Shown one piece after another: positions 49,148 through 61,150 of a stretch of DNA of 64,000 nt. Numbering within the stretch: position 1 is the first letter of the stretch; every line of letters starts with the position of its first letter. This stretch comes from Thermothelomyces thermophilus ATCC 42464 (lineage: Eukaryota > Ascomycota > Sordariomycetes > Sordariales > Chaetomiaceae): positions 8,370,001 through 8,434,000 of the forward strand of contig NC_016472.1 of NCBI RefSeq assembly GCF_000226095.1. The letters run 5' to 3'. Below the pieces are notes generated by a model. It was not told the DNA's origin, ran no database searches, and worked only from the letters and a program-made list of their open reading frames with translations. The translations under genes and the position numbers were made by a program.

Positions 49148-49620
49148 ATGGCTCCCGCTGGCCCCTTCAGGCTTGTCACCGTCAACACGGCCCCGGACCG
49201 CGCCAAGCGTCTTATCGGCCGCATCGTCGAGGACGTCAAGGACAGATACACCATCATCCACGTCGCCAATGCAGCAAGTAGGTTTCTCCCTGGCTCGACG
49301 GTTCGCTCACTCGTTGGCAATTATGACCAAACGTCCCTTCCCAGGCATAGATCAAGTTCGCAAGACGGTCGAAGAAGCCCAACCAAACGTACTGGTAAGC
49401 ATTCCTCGGCCCAAGTGAACGCGGAACGGAGGCCTGACGAGACCTGCAGTTCACAGCATCAATGTGGACGCCCGAGGAGGTTCAGCAGATTATTGCCATT
49501 GCCAAAGAGATCGTGCCTGATCTGAAGACTTTCTCACTACCACAAGGGCTACAGGTGGAGAAAGGGCCAGACGCCGTGGTTGAGTATATCAAGGAGCATC
49601 TTCCCGCGCTGCTGGGCTGA
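49148..49620 (+). CDS. Small conserved protein of unknown function
   Basis: Three exons, 49148-49277, 49345-49394 and 49450-49620, with introns of 67 and 55 bp and good donor and acceptor sites, give 116 residues. The fold looks alpha/beta: F-R-L-V-T-V-N-T-A-P, then a helix rich in R-A-K-R-L-I-G-R-I-V, the strand Y-T-I-I-H-V-A-N-A, a helix D-Q-V-R-K-T-V-E-E-A, the strand N-V-L-F-T-A-S-M-W-T, and a C-terminal helix E-Y-I-K-E-H-L. There is no signal peptide, membrane span or catalytic motif. I do not recognise a named family. The middle exon is only 50 nt. Its stop is 126 bp from the stop of the convergent FAH-family gene. Confidence 0.75.
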
Positions 49621-49746
49621 GGTAGACTCGGAGACTGAAGAAAATATCGGCAAACCTCTAAAACTTTATGCTCTATTGGAGACCAAACACCTGGCAGTTT
49701 CTAACGAATACCTTCCGCCTCATACCTCTCCATGGAATCGCTCTCC

Positions 49747-50964
49747 TCATTTCTCGTTCCGCATAACATTGTACAAACTTCCGATATGTGGCAGGATCTC
49801 CACGACAAATTCATCCCCATCGTGCAGCAACTCCTGGGGCTTGTGCGCGAAACCGACACCAGCCGGCGTGCCTGTGATGATAAGTGTGCCCTTGGGGAGC
49901 GTCGTGCCCTGCGAGAGGAAGCTGACAATCTGCTCGACCGAGAAGATCAGATCGCTAACGGTACATTGTTCCGTTAGTGGTGGTCAAAAGAGACATCCTG
50001 CGTGGAGAGAGAGAGGGGGGGAGACAGAGAAGTCGAGAGTGAAAGGGAAGACCAGAGGAAGGGGAAGACGGAGATGAAGGGGATACTTACGTCAACGCGC
50101 TATCCTGCACCACTTTCCCATTCTTCAACCCCCTCAACCTCAGCTTTCCCACGTCCGGCACCAGGCGCTTGTTCACAAGCACAGGACCAATCGGGCAGGC
50201 GCCGTCGAAGCCCTTGGAGTAGCACCACTGCGTCTGGGCAAACTGCGCCGCCCGGCTCGAAATGTCGTTGCTCGCCGTGTACCCCAGCACATAGTCGAGC
50301 GCGTCGGCTTCCGAGACATTCTTCGCCTCCTTACCCAGCACGATGGCCAGTTCAGACTCGTAGTCGGCCGAGTCGCTGGCGATTGTGTGCTTGGGGATGA
50401 TAGTCGGGGCCGGGTAGGGATCGGCGAGGGAAGTTGCCGGTTTGCTAGCGGGGGGTGGAAACGCGGGAACGTGTTAGCAACAACGGAAGAAGAAAGTTAT
50501 CGAACTTGAGGATGCTCGTGTGCGCGTACAGGAAGACGGTGGGAATCTCGGGGATGCTCATTTTGGCCTCTTCGGCATGCTTCTTGTACTACATTCGCAG
50601 GTAAAGCGTTAGCGACAAATGGTCCCGTACCGTCCCTGCGCCTAGGGCAAAACTCACGTTCAGTCCGATGCAGCGGATAGTCCCAACCTCCTCCTGGGCT
50701 AGAGGCGAGAGAATGCGACCGATGATGGCTGTCTCGCCTGTTGGCGAGCCGGCGTCCAGCACCGACTTGCCGCTGTACACCTTGACTTGCACGTCCTCGC
50801 CCTTGCGGACGGCGGCGCCGACATCAACAGAGCTGTCGGCCGGCTCGCCGATGAGGATCTTGCTATCGTCGCCCTTGGGCACGAAACGAACGAGGCCTGT
50901 AGCGGGGTCAGCGACCGTCACTTGTCGACACCGTCCGCGGCCGAAACTTACGATCGAAGGACAT
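49747..50964 (-). CDS. Fumarylacetoacetate hydrolase-family enzyme (acylpyruvase type)
   Basis: Five exons on the minus strand, 50952-50964, 50658-50896, 50530-50588, 50091-50444 and 49747-49954, give 290 residues. The first exon encodes only M-S-F-D and one base. The conserved block F-L-K-P-A-T-S-L-A-D-P spans exons 3 and 4 through a GTACGC donor. The metal-binding Y-E-S-E is at 132-135 (Glu133, Glu135), with Asp further on in D-A-L-D-Y-V-L-G-Y-T-A-S-N-D-I. The Q-W-C-Y-S-K-G-F-D-G block and I-I-T-G-T-P-A-G-V-G are typical of short FAHD1/acylpyruvate-hydrolase members. These enzymes hydrolyse C-C bonds of acylpyruvates or decarboxylate oxaloacetate; the substrate is not set by sequence. Small size and no N-terminal domain exclude a true fumarylacetoacetase. 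Confidence 0.88.
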
Positions 50965-52463
50965 CTTCGTTCGTGATCCTGGTTCTCAAGCAATGGCAAT
51001 CAGAACTGGGAGGTGAAAGACGAAATAAGGCTCGACAATGGAGCACCTAATGGACGATATATTTGTAGTATAGAGCCCTCGAGTCTAAACCTCCGGCGGG
51101 CGGGATTGACTTCTCGGGGTTTAAATAAGACGCCGCCCGCGTGTGCGACGTAAGGTGCCCGGCCTCCGATGAGGAAAGCAACGCCTGGAACGGCAAAGGC
51201 AGAAGGCATATACTGTACATGTACATACAATATAGTTTAGCACTGCACAGGGAAGGCTCGCCCCGGCTATATAAGCCTAAGGTAGGCGCCGGCAGCGCAC
51301 TAGTTCTCCCGGTCTCGCTTTCTCTGTAAATCCCGCCGCGTGTTCCTTACTCGTACCGACTCCATCTCAATACCGAGTGCCGGATGACGGGCATAGCACG
51401 CGTCTGTAATAAGTGACTTCCGTCCGGACCCCCCACCTTCCCCGCAGCTCGTCAGGAGGGGTCGTCAGCGGCGGCTTGTAACGTTAGGTAGTGTCCTTTC
51501 TCCGCAGGAGCGGTATACCCCACCTTGAGGTGGATGCTGATTCTCGGATACGCTCATTAAAATAAACGTCGGCGAAAACCCGGACTTACACTAGAACAAG
51601 ACCTCTTTGATGCGACGCCGGCGAAGGTCTATTCTTATATTCCTTTTCGCGGTAATCAAATGCCACATGAGCCGGTGGCGCGATTGAAAATTCTCCCCAA
51701 ACTGAAACCCATCATTGTATGGCCTTGACAGCTTGGGGATGTGGTCTCCCGGGAAACCGGGAAGGACCTAATGCAAAGAGTTCAGGGAGAAAAAAAAAGA
51801 GAACATACAACACCAGGGATTCGCTAGTCGTCACCGACCTAACTACTAATCTGGCTCTCACAAGCTTGTCTAGGGGAGAGCGGACGGGATCCCGAATTGT
51901 CTTGTGGATATGGTCGTATGTGCTAGACGAGAGGGAAAAGTTGAAGTCATAAAGGGATGAACAAAGGACATTTTATGACAATTTACCACTCCTCAGCACC
52001 CATCTGATCACAACTTCCGTAATCCTCACACTGATGGCCCACACCCGCCAGTTACCGGCATCAAACGGGCTGAGAAGAGAGAAAACGGATTGGTTGAAGG
52101 AGCATCCGCTGCCAGCATCTCGAATCAACCGATTGTAGAGAGCGAAGAAGATAACCACAAGGAACGAATACTTCTCCCGAACAGGCTTGTGAGCAAGAGA
52201 GCGAGCATTGAGTTCATTGGATATACATATCCATACGTACTCTGTCCCTTGCTTTATGCTCATATTCTCCTGCTGATTTTCTCTAACACCAATGCCCACA
52301 CAATGTATGCGGAACATGGCACAACATTCAGCTCGGCGCTCATCCAACACCCTTCGCCCGTTCGTCCCCCCCGTCTCTTCCGGACCAGATTGCTTCTGCC
52401 TCATTACTTCTTCCAACTGCCTCCCCCAGTAGCCCTCACAGCCTTAGTGAGATGCCATCTACC
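50965..52463. other. Intergenic region
   Basis: 1.5 kb between two minus-strand genes. The first ~300 bp are the likely promoter of the FAH-family gene; the rest is the 3' flank of BRO1. No gene was seen. Confidence 0.5.
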
Positions 52464-55400
52464 TCATTTCCAAGCACTCAGACCTGCCCATGGATCGTGC
52501 TGTCCCTGACTCTGTGTTTGCCCATGAAGATGCTGCTGCGCAGACCCGGGCCTCACTGCGTTCGGATCCCCGCTATAGTGCTCCGATCCATAGTGCACCG
52601 TCTGCTGCGGCCCGAGAGGCGGTGGCCCCGGTGGAGGCGGAGGCGGAACAAAATTGGGCGGAATATAACTCGCGTGAGGGTGCTGCTGTTGTGGTTGTGA
52701 TTGCTGCATGGTGGCTGGATTTCCATAAGTGCTGTACCTCGTCGGCTGGGAGAACGACGTCTGCGTTGGGGGCGGTGATGCCGGGCCCTGCCGCACAGGA
52801 CCAATATTGAAAGTTGACTGGGACGGTGGCGGGGAGGCTGGGCCGGGAATGCGGCCGTGCGAGCTGGGATTGTATGTGAAAGGTTGGCCCCCTGACTGCG
52901 GCATGTAGGACTGTGGTGCGGTTGTTTGCGTCGGCGGGGGCGAGCTGGGGAGTTGATACTGCCCCGAATAGCTTGTCTTGGGATACACCGGTCCCGGGCT
53001 GAAGGATAGAGGAGCGGGGGTTGGCCGCGAAGAGGTAGTAGGGGGGGAAGTTGGTGGTGGGTCCAATGACATGCGCTCCATTAAGTTCTTTAACCGTTCC
53101 TGCTCCAGTGCAGCTTGCGCACTCTTGCTCGCGGCGCGGTCTTGCTCGATCTGGTTGAGAAGTTGGGCGCCTTCGGCCCGCCGGTTGTTGACAAAGGTCT
53201 CGACGTTCTGCCCCAAACTCTCAACCGTCTCCTTCATCTCCTTGTACCAGGTTTTTGCGCTTTGGAGGCCAGCTTCTAAGTCCAGAAACTCCTGGTATGC
53301 GCGCTTGTACCTGCTGATCACCGCGCTTCTCTGCCGCTGGAACGACTCGTACTTGCTCTGCTCCGCGCGGACCCTCTTGTCTTGTAGAAGGCTGTTGAAC
53401 GCTACAGTCAGCTCCCGCATCAAGGCTGCCTGTTTGTGGGTCGCCTGAACCAGGCGGTTCTGGTATGGCCGGTATTTCTCGAGCTCCTGCTGAAACAACT
53501 GCTGTTCATAGTTGGCGATGGATTTTTTGTTCAGGATCAGGATCTGGGTTATGTCGTCATTGTGCGCCTAACAATCTTAGCCGACTGCCACGAACCTGCG
53601 GTATCACCAAGCATACCTTCTCCTTCAGATCCTTGAGCACTTGGATCCGCTCTTTCTTGATAAGGTTCAGCTTCTTCAGAATATCCTCCACCTTGGCAAT
53701 CTGGTCAACAACACTGGGCCCGCCGTCATCAAAGTCGGCATCCAGCAAGTTTGGTTCCGAGGAGGGACTGTTGGTACTGCTGGATTTCCGCATTCTCTTC
53801 ACGGCTCGCTGAAATAGAGCATCGACCTCGCCATTCTCGGCCGCAGCGCGCATCTCGTCGAACTCGGTTTCGTTCTGCCGCAACTTCGTCGCCAGCTGAC
53901 CGTCGCTTCTCCCAGCCTCTTCCAACGCTTCCCGGTAGGTCCGTATGTCGCTTCTCAGCGTGGTGGTCAGGCGCGAGCTGGGCTGTTGGGTCCATTCCGA
54001 TTCGTATTTGGACCTCATCTTCTCGCACACGCTTTCCTCCATGTCCAGCTGCTTGCTGCTCCTCTCCAGCGTCGCAACTATTGACTGCCTTTGTGTATGT
54101 AAATATTCGAAGATCTTGGAGGGATCTTCGTGGTCGGCAACGTCTGCACACCATGTCCTAAAATCCTCGTCAGGAACAATGTCCTGGTCAAAACCGCCTT
54201 TAAGAACCTGCAAGGCCCCGGGCAGCCTCAAGTAGTCTAGGCTAGCCGCCATCTCGCTGTTTGCGGCGTCTACCCTCTCTGTCTCGGCTCTGACAAGCTT
54301 CGCTTTCTCCTCGTCGTACAAGCTTGCTGATTCGGTAACGGATAAGGGCACAATCTTGGCAAATAAATCGGGGCCGGTGATCCGTTGAATATCTTGTCCC
54401 GCGTAAAGCTCGCTAACCGGGATGGGCTTTGCGGCCGGTAGTTTTGCGACAGCCGGCACTCCGGACGCATCAGGCACCGGCTGGTGATAGATAAAGTCAT
54501 TGTCCTTTGTTAGCTCCTTGAGTTTCTGCTGGACCGCTACCAGGTGCCGCTTGGTGATCTCGGCGAGGGCAACGCCACTTTCGGCAGTTAGATTTGAGCT
54601 AGGCGGTACCGTGCCCGGAAAGTTGTTGGCCGTTTTGTGTGCTTCCCGGGCATGGCTCTCAGCCACTTGTAGACGGGCGACGGCCATGCCATGCGAATTT
54701 GCGTCATCGTCGGCAAGCGCCTGGTAGTATTGTGCAAGTGAGGTCATTAGGTTGAACTTGGTCAGCACCGTGAGCAGCCAAACTTTCTCGAATACCGCCT
54801 TGGTGACGTTTTCCTGGACGCCCTCGAGCGCCTGACCATACAGGGTAGCAGCTTGGCTAGCCAGCTTTGCCAGCAGGCCAATCTTCTTCTGATCGGCAAT
54901 TTGCTTTTCGAGAAAAACTTCTTGTGCCTGTGCCAGCATGATGTTGATGAGTGACTTTATGGTGTCCCTGCTCAGGTCGGCGGACGGGGCGTGGAGAAAG
55001 TTCTCGTTGATGTAGGTGAACATTCCGGCCGCGGCCTGGAAGGAGTGGTATGCCTGCTTGAGGCCCGACTCTTCGCTCCGTGTCTGGTTGGCCGCATGAC
55101 AGGAGAGAACGGCCGAAATGTTGAAGATGATGGAGGCTTTCTCGAACGCTAGCGAGAACTGCGACGTGGCCTTGTGCGTGAAGGCATCGAACCTACACAG
55201 AGCGGAAGTCAGACCAGGAAAATGCTCGGAGAGTACGTTTTTTTGAGACAGGGAATAATTACCAGGTGAAGGACACCCTGATATGCTGCTCATCGACAGG
55301 GAAACGCAGGTCCAAGAGCTCAAGCTGGCCGTAGTATCGGTACAAGAGGTCCCTCCCAGCTGTGCTGTCCTTCCCGGCCCCCCGCATATCCTGCCGCAGC

Positions 55401-55540
55401 TGGTTGAGGGTGGCACACTCTTCAGCATATCGCTCGGGGTCGTCGCCGTACGTATTCTGAATGTAGGCCTTCAACGGAGTGATCCAGTCGATCTCGTTGG
55501 TTGCCTTGAGAGGCACCGAGATCATGGGCGCTTGTGTCAT
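52464..55540 (-). CDS. BRO1: BRO1 vacuolar sorting protein (ESCRT-associated)
   Basis: Three exons on the minus strand, 55263-55540, 53617-55192 and 52464-53567, give 985 residues. The N-terminal BRO1 domain (about 1-400) starts M-T-Q-A-P-M-I-S-V-P-L-K and has G-M-F-T-Y-I near the hydrophobic groove. The V-shaped helical domain follows (about 430-760). The C-terminal 220 residues are Pro/Gln/Ser-rich with repeated P-P-P, S-P-P-P and P-P-P-P-P-P-G runs, which in yeast Bro1 recruit the deubiquitinase Doa4. Bro1 binds Snf7 on endosomes during multivesicular body formation. Length, V domain and tail favour BRO1 over the pH-signalling paralogue PalA/Rim20, though that alternative is not excluded. 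The start was chosen at 55538-55540 because the conserved first block begins there; the frame is open a little further upstream. Confidence 0.9.
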
Positions 55541-57642
55541 CGTGGGCGAGATTCTGGGAGCTGCGCGAAGCTGGAGCGACAATGATGATCTCGGAGCGAA
55601 CGGGCGCCGCTATCTCTCCCAGAAGTCTTCCCACAATGGGAACCGGCTTTGTCGAGGGCGTGCTCGAAAAGCGCCGGGAGCGCGCTCGTTTGGGCCAGTC
55701 GGCGGGGTTGTTGCCGTTGCCGGGGCTGGTTACGTCAAAGGCGGGTTACAGGGGGGGGATCTCGCAGTGTAGCAGTGTGCGCGTTGTTGGCCAAGCTTTG
55801 CATAGTCCCGGACGATTTCTTTCGGTGCAACAAACGTGGAGATATAAGGAATGAGGGCAGGCGCTTTGGGGAGAAGGAAGCTCTCCAGATCCGTTTCCAG
55901 TAGTCACCCGTCACAATCCACCGACTGGAAGGCGGCAACTGCAGCGATGCCCTGCAGCACGGACGCCCGGGCAGGTAACTGGCGTGTGCGAGCGGAACGG
56001 TTCCTAGTGGGGCTTCCGCATGCGCCCAGGTGGCTGCCCCTCAGTACCTTTTAGGTAGGGTAGTTACACTATACGAGGCTCGATTTGGAGGGGAAATCCT
56101 TGCCAGGATTCAAACTGCTAGCCGCAGCGGAGACCACTGGGTAAAATACTATTAAACCAACAAGCGGTGCTGGTCCGGCGTGTTTGAGAATCGAAATTGC
56201 GTGTCTAGCAGGCAGACATAGTTGCAAGTCGTACAACTCACAATTTTGAACGCGGTCTTTAAACCTGGCGATGTAGATCGGGCACTCGACGCGATCGGGG
56301 GGGTACTAAGTACGGAGTCCCTAACTGGCAAGCACACCGCCGCAGTCAGCTGCCAGACTGCCGCACCAGACCATCGGCCACCTCTCCATCCACGGATGCC
56401 GATTCTTGCGACGGGTATTGCGATGCGAAGTCCTCCAGAACACGGCCCTTGCAAAAACCAGCACTCGAGTCGTCATTTCCCCTTCGCTTCTCTTGACATA
56501 AACCGACGAGAGTCTGAAGCGGGGGCGGGGGCGGGGTAAGGAACTGGAACCGCCGGGCAACCCAACCGGACCCTCTCCCCCACGAGTCAATCATTGGCGA
56601 TCATCCTCTCAGGACTGGAAGCGCGCCTATTTAGCGTGTGCATGCGCATCCCTCCCACCTATTCACACCGCCAGCAGCAGTGATATACGCAGCACACTAT
56701 TACTCAGATTGAAGAAGAGCCGGGTGTGAATGAACATGGAGACGGGTTCAGGACGGAGAGGAGAATCATTTACGGAAGAGCACCCTCCACAAAGGGCAAC
56801 AGATGTCTCGACACTACGAGCCAAGAAACCACAAACCGTCGTCGATTGGCTCTAATACTTCAAAAAAGAAGCGCCGGTAGAACGACAGGGGTTATGCAAG
56901 TGACGAGTAAAGCCAGTTATGGATGATTCTCGAACCTCTGCTTTAGCGTACCAACCGCAGGCGGGCCCTGGGGGACTTGCAGCTGCCCATCTGCATCTTT
57001 GAAGGTCTCGGGCCAGCAAGAAGAGGTTTGCAAGGGTAAAATCTGCGATCAAGAAACAGCCCGGAACCAGAGACACAAACTTCCATTGACTTTAGAAACA
57101 CCTACCTCTTAGTTGAAAGATATGAACGACTCTTACACATTCTCAAGTTTACCCTACCATTTCATGAATGCTCATCACGCAGGCGGCTCCGCAAGGCCGT
57201 CGATAGGTTGCGCGCGGCAGTTGCGCGGCCCGATCTGCGGCCCAACCTTGACTAGGGCAACCTGAGATGTTGTGCATCGAGTCTGATATGCCGAGTGATG
57301 TGAGAGTAACTGTTACTGCAGTTTTGGGGTAAGTGGGTAGGTGTATGTACAGTACTTTCGTCTATATACAACACCGACGCAGCCGGAGACAGAAGTACCC
57401 TTAATTAAATTGAGTCCTTGGAACATACTACCACAAGCACATCGGCCAAGCTCAGTTTTACCGCTCGTTGGACATCCCCAGACCCCCATGGTACAGATAC
57501 ACTTCCACCAAAAGCTTGCACATCGTAGCGTTTCCCCTAACAGCCAGTTGCACAAAGCCTGTGATTCCTCGTTGTCATTGACCTCATTCCAGAAAGAGAA
57601 CAAGACGCGACTGTTCTTTTCAGAAGACATGCCCGACCCTGA

Positions 57643-57674
<32 letters not shown>

Positions 57675-57902
57675 TTGTTGTTGTTGTTGTTGTTCTCAAT
57701 AATAATGATGATGATGATGATGGTGATAACGTTGTGTTGTCGGCGACAAGGAGGCAGACACAGGTTCATCTAAAGCATGGGCAGATTGTCGAGATTCATA
57801 GGATTTCCGGAGTCGTTTTGAATACCGAAGAACTGGAACCTGCAAGGGCAATCAGAATCATGCCGCTGTCTGAAACGTGTGATATACGCGGTGTAATGAG
57901 AC
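55541..57902. other. Intergenic region
   Basis: 2.36 kb between two minus-strand genes, holding the BRO1 promoter, a tRNA-like B-box word near 56112-56122 that does not fold into a tRNA, and the 3' flank of the zinc-cluster gene with a compound microsatellite. No gene is supported. Confidence 0.5.
57643..57722. repeat. Compound trinucleotide repeat (GCT)n(GTT)n(ATG)n
   Basis: About nine GCT units, eight GTT units and, after a short break, AAT and five ATG units. It lies 180 bp beyond the stop codon of the zinc-cluster gene, so it may be in its 3' UTR as CAG/AAC/CAT repeats. Confidence 0.85.
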
Positions 57903-60900
57903 CTACCAGTCTTCCACATTGAGTGTCGCCGGAACTGGCTGGCCGGGAGCGGAACCCGAGCTCCAGCTATCGCTCGGGCTCTGCCCGTCAACCATGGGCG
58001 CATCATATCCCTGCCACATGCTTGCGCTGCCTTGCTGCCCTTGGTAGGAGCCCGCCATGCCCGGCTGTAGCATTGCATTTTGCTGCATCGGGCTGCCGCC
58101 CATTCCACGCTTGGGTATGGTTTGTCCGTATGCGTTTTGTCCGCCGTCCATCGGTTGTCCTTGCATGTTTTGATTCTGCATCTGTGTCATCATTTGCTGG
58201 TCGAGGCTTTGTGGGGTTTGTTGAGGAGAAAGTTGCTGGAACAAAGGCGCGTTGGCGCTCTCCGGGAAGAGCTGGTCCGGCTGGAAGTTCTCCCAGACGG
58301 CCTGCGACAGATTCGGCGAGTTCCTCGTGACGAGGTAGAGGTCAGGCGGGGTTGCTGGCACCGAGAAGGAGGGATTAAAGGGAGTGGCGGGCCGTGTGTG
58401 AGGGCGCGATGCTGTCCCTCCCATAAACGCGTCGCCGTTGTTCCGTGTGTGCGGTGATGTGTTATTCGGAGGTGGCATGGCGTTGGGACCAGGTTCATTC
58501 TTCGACGCGAGGCTTGGTGTCTGCGGCCTCGAGCGCTCATACGATTCTTGCGGCTGGGGGGTGCCAACGCTGAAGTCGATCGCCATCTCATCGTACTTGC
58601 GCTTCTGTTCTTGCGCGTAGCGGTGCTGCTCCAGTTGCGACAGGCTCTGCTGCGCCTGGCGGTGTCTTTTGCCTGCCGCCTTCTGGAGTCTCTCTTCGAG
58701 CACCTTATTGCCCAGGATGGATTCGAAGAGTGTGTGCACCATCTTGCCGACAAGCCACACCTTGGACACGTCCTTGAGCGCGCTCATGCACGTCCGTATC
58801 CGATCTTGGGTGACCTGCTGTATCGAGGGCACCGGTGACCTCATCTGATACACGTGCATGATCAGGGCCGAGAATAAGCTATACACGACGAATGCGGGGC
58901 AGTACCGGAGCTCCCCCCGTGCTGACAGGTTCTCGATGATGGACGTGATCATGCCCGCCGCCTGGAAGGCGATGTTCCGAGACGGATACGCCGAATCATC
59001 CGCGAACCTGCTGGAACCGCTCGGTGGCATGTGAGCCCGATGCAACAGACATAGCGTCGTGTAGTAGTTTGAATGTAGCAGGGCGGCCCAGAAATGGTGC
59101 CTCGGCACCTCCCAATACACAATCTTGGGGCAGTTCTGCAGCCAATCGGCAAGAGCCATGTCGCTGTGGGTTAGGTCAATCGGGTTGTGCCTGCGTCCCT
59201 TTGCCGCGACCGAGTATTGCTGCGAGAGCACGATTCCCATAATTTCGCACAGCTTGACGTATTGCAGGAAGAACTGCACGTGAACGGGATCCGGAGGATA
59301 CTCGCTCCGTTGATCGGGCTCATCCTCGATAAAGTCATCCTCGGTCAGCATCTCGACATCCGAATCGTCGAGGTTGATATGGCACGGCCGTCCAAGGGCG
59401 ACGGCTACGGATCTGTCTCTCGTGAAAAGAGACCACCAGATCCGCTTCCACAACCGTTTGTCCGACAAGCTGAGCTGCGAACCCTCCACGCTACGGTGCA
59501 TGCCCGACCCTTGCGCTACTATTGTAGCCACCCGGGTCCAGTAGAAGACGTTCTTGGTGACATCCTCAGGCCCTTCCCAGTACCAACCCATCAGCAAAAG
59601 TGACTGAACGATAGTAACTCGGTCGTCTTCGTAATTTGCATCGTACAGAGCCTTGGCCCTTTTGTAAAAGGTCAGTGCCGCAGGCGTGGAGGAGCCGTTT
59701 GCGTCCATTAGCTGGGGGTTGGTGCAGACTCGCGAGCCCGCGAGAAGCATGGCCTGTAGTAGGAGAAGCGATGGAGGGTTTTTCGGATCTTTGTACCGGC
59801 GCATGAACTTCGTCTTGTTGATCACGGGCACGATGGGGTGAACCCATTTGAAATACGAGTCGATTAGCTCGTCACAGAGCGCGCGCGGTGGGAGAAGGAA
59901 AGCGCCTCGTTGATGTAGAATATCGATCTCGATGTTGTCCAGCTCGGTCAATCGCGCTCGTGAGCCTCTGATGTTTTCCGGCAGCGGGTAGTGAACGACG
60001 TCACCGTCATTCTGGCGGTCGTGGACCAGGAGTGTGAGGTTGGAGGACTCGCCAAGATAAGCCACCCTGCCGGCCTCGGTGATGGGTGCTCTCGTGAACT
60101 TGGGTTTCATGACGAGGTTCATGTAGCTGGCAAGTGTGGCATTATCAAATTCCTCCTTTTTCTGTTGCTCGGCTTCGGTGTTGGCCGTCGAAGGAGTGCC
60201 CTCGTGGGTATGGTAAACGGCGGGAGGTCGCGTGCCACTGGGGAATGTGGTAGTGCCCGGCGGGAGCGGCGACCGGTCTTCGTCTCCTCGCTCGCTGCTG
60301 TCATGTCAGCATCAGAGTCCAGAGCACGAGAGACGTGGTTCCGTCTGCAACTCCGGGAGAGCGACCACTGCGCTGGCCTGCGCAACGACTGGAGATATGG
60401 GTCGGGCATGGTAGAAAGATCAAGAAGCTTGTGGGGCGTCTGATGTACCTGTCTGAGTCTCTGGTCGGCACGACGGCACCTTGCGCCTTCTTCCGTTTCG
60501 GCTGCGGGATGCGGCACTCGATCTGGAAGGCGACGCAGTTGGTACACGGAACGCCGAGGCTTGCGGCATCGCAGCGGACCTGCAGGAGGTGATGTGAGCA
60601 TCCGAGATAGGGGCGGAGAACGGAGGCTCTGTGGATTTGCTGCTTCAATGGATTGATAGGGGGATCCGTACTTTGCGGGCATGGCATGTCTGCGAGACAA
60701 TGGCTGGTTAGCTGGGAAGATTCTCAATGTTGTGTGTGGGTGGGCGGGCGATGAGCCGAGGTACGATAGGCGAGGTTGTCGCAATCGCGCAGCGAGCCTC
60801 GGAGAAGGGGTCCCATTTGAATCCACCGCGAAACTCGGCTTCTGGCAGGCAGGTATATTTTAAATAAGTAAGGGCTGAAATGCTACTCACCTCGCATGCT

Positions 60901-61150
60901 CTCGAAGCTCGTTGTCTTTTTGCTCGCAGAGAAAACCATGTTAGCGCAGTCCACGCTTCTTTGCCCCACGGCGCCGCGAGACGACGGCGAACATCAAGAG
61001 CACCAACCTTCGGAAACTGATCTGCCCCGCCGTCGTGGTTGTCGTCGTCGTAGCCCCGGATGTCGATGGTGTGGTCGAGCTGCGGGCTGGTGATGTGGAC
61101 GGCTGCTTCGGCGGCGTAGCCTCGACGGGCGGGCTTGGCTGGCCCTCCAT
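57903..61150 (-). CDS. Zn2Cys6 transcription factor, FarA/CTF1 family
   Basis: Five exons on the minus strand, 61008-61150, 60891-60915, 60672-60689, 60449-60579 and 57903-60297, give 903 residues. A Pro/Thr head leads to a basic stretch Q-I-S-F-R-R-Q-R-A-S-R-A and the zinc cluster with cysteines at 55, 58, 65, 74, 77 and 84 (C-x2-C-x6-C-x8-C-x2-C-x6-C), followed by P-K-R-K-K. The middle contains the fungal transcription-factor homology region, with A-Y-L-G-E-S-S-N-L-T-L-L, H-P-I-V-P-V-I-N and G-W-Y-W-E-G-P-E. The tail is Gln/Pro/Asn-rich. Members control fatty-acid catabolism (FarA/FarB) and cutinase genes (CTF1). Exons of 25 and 18 nt split the first half of the cluster; the last acceptor is a CAGCAG tandem, so 902 or 903 residues are possible. 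Confidence 0.9.

Noticed and set aside
56100-56165. tRNA-like boxes on the minus strand (AGTTTGAATCC and TTACCCAGTGG)
   Set aside because: The B-box and A-box words each differ from consensus by two bases and neither the T stem nor the acceptor stem can pair; at best a decayed tRNA or a chance match.
57341-57922. 193-codon plus-strand ORF through the trinucleotide repeat
   Set aside because: Much of it is poly-Ala/Val/Asp from the microsatellite, and its end is antisense to the zinc-cluster gene.
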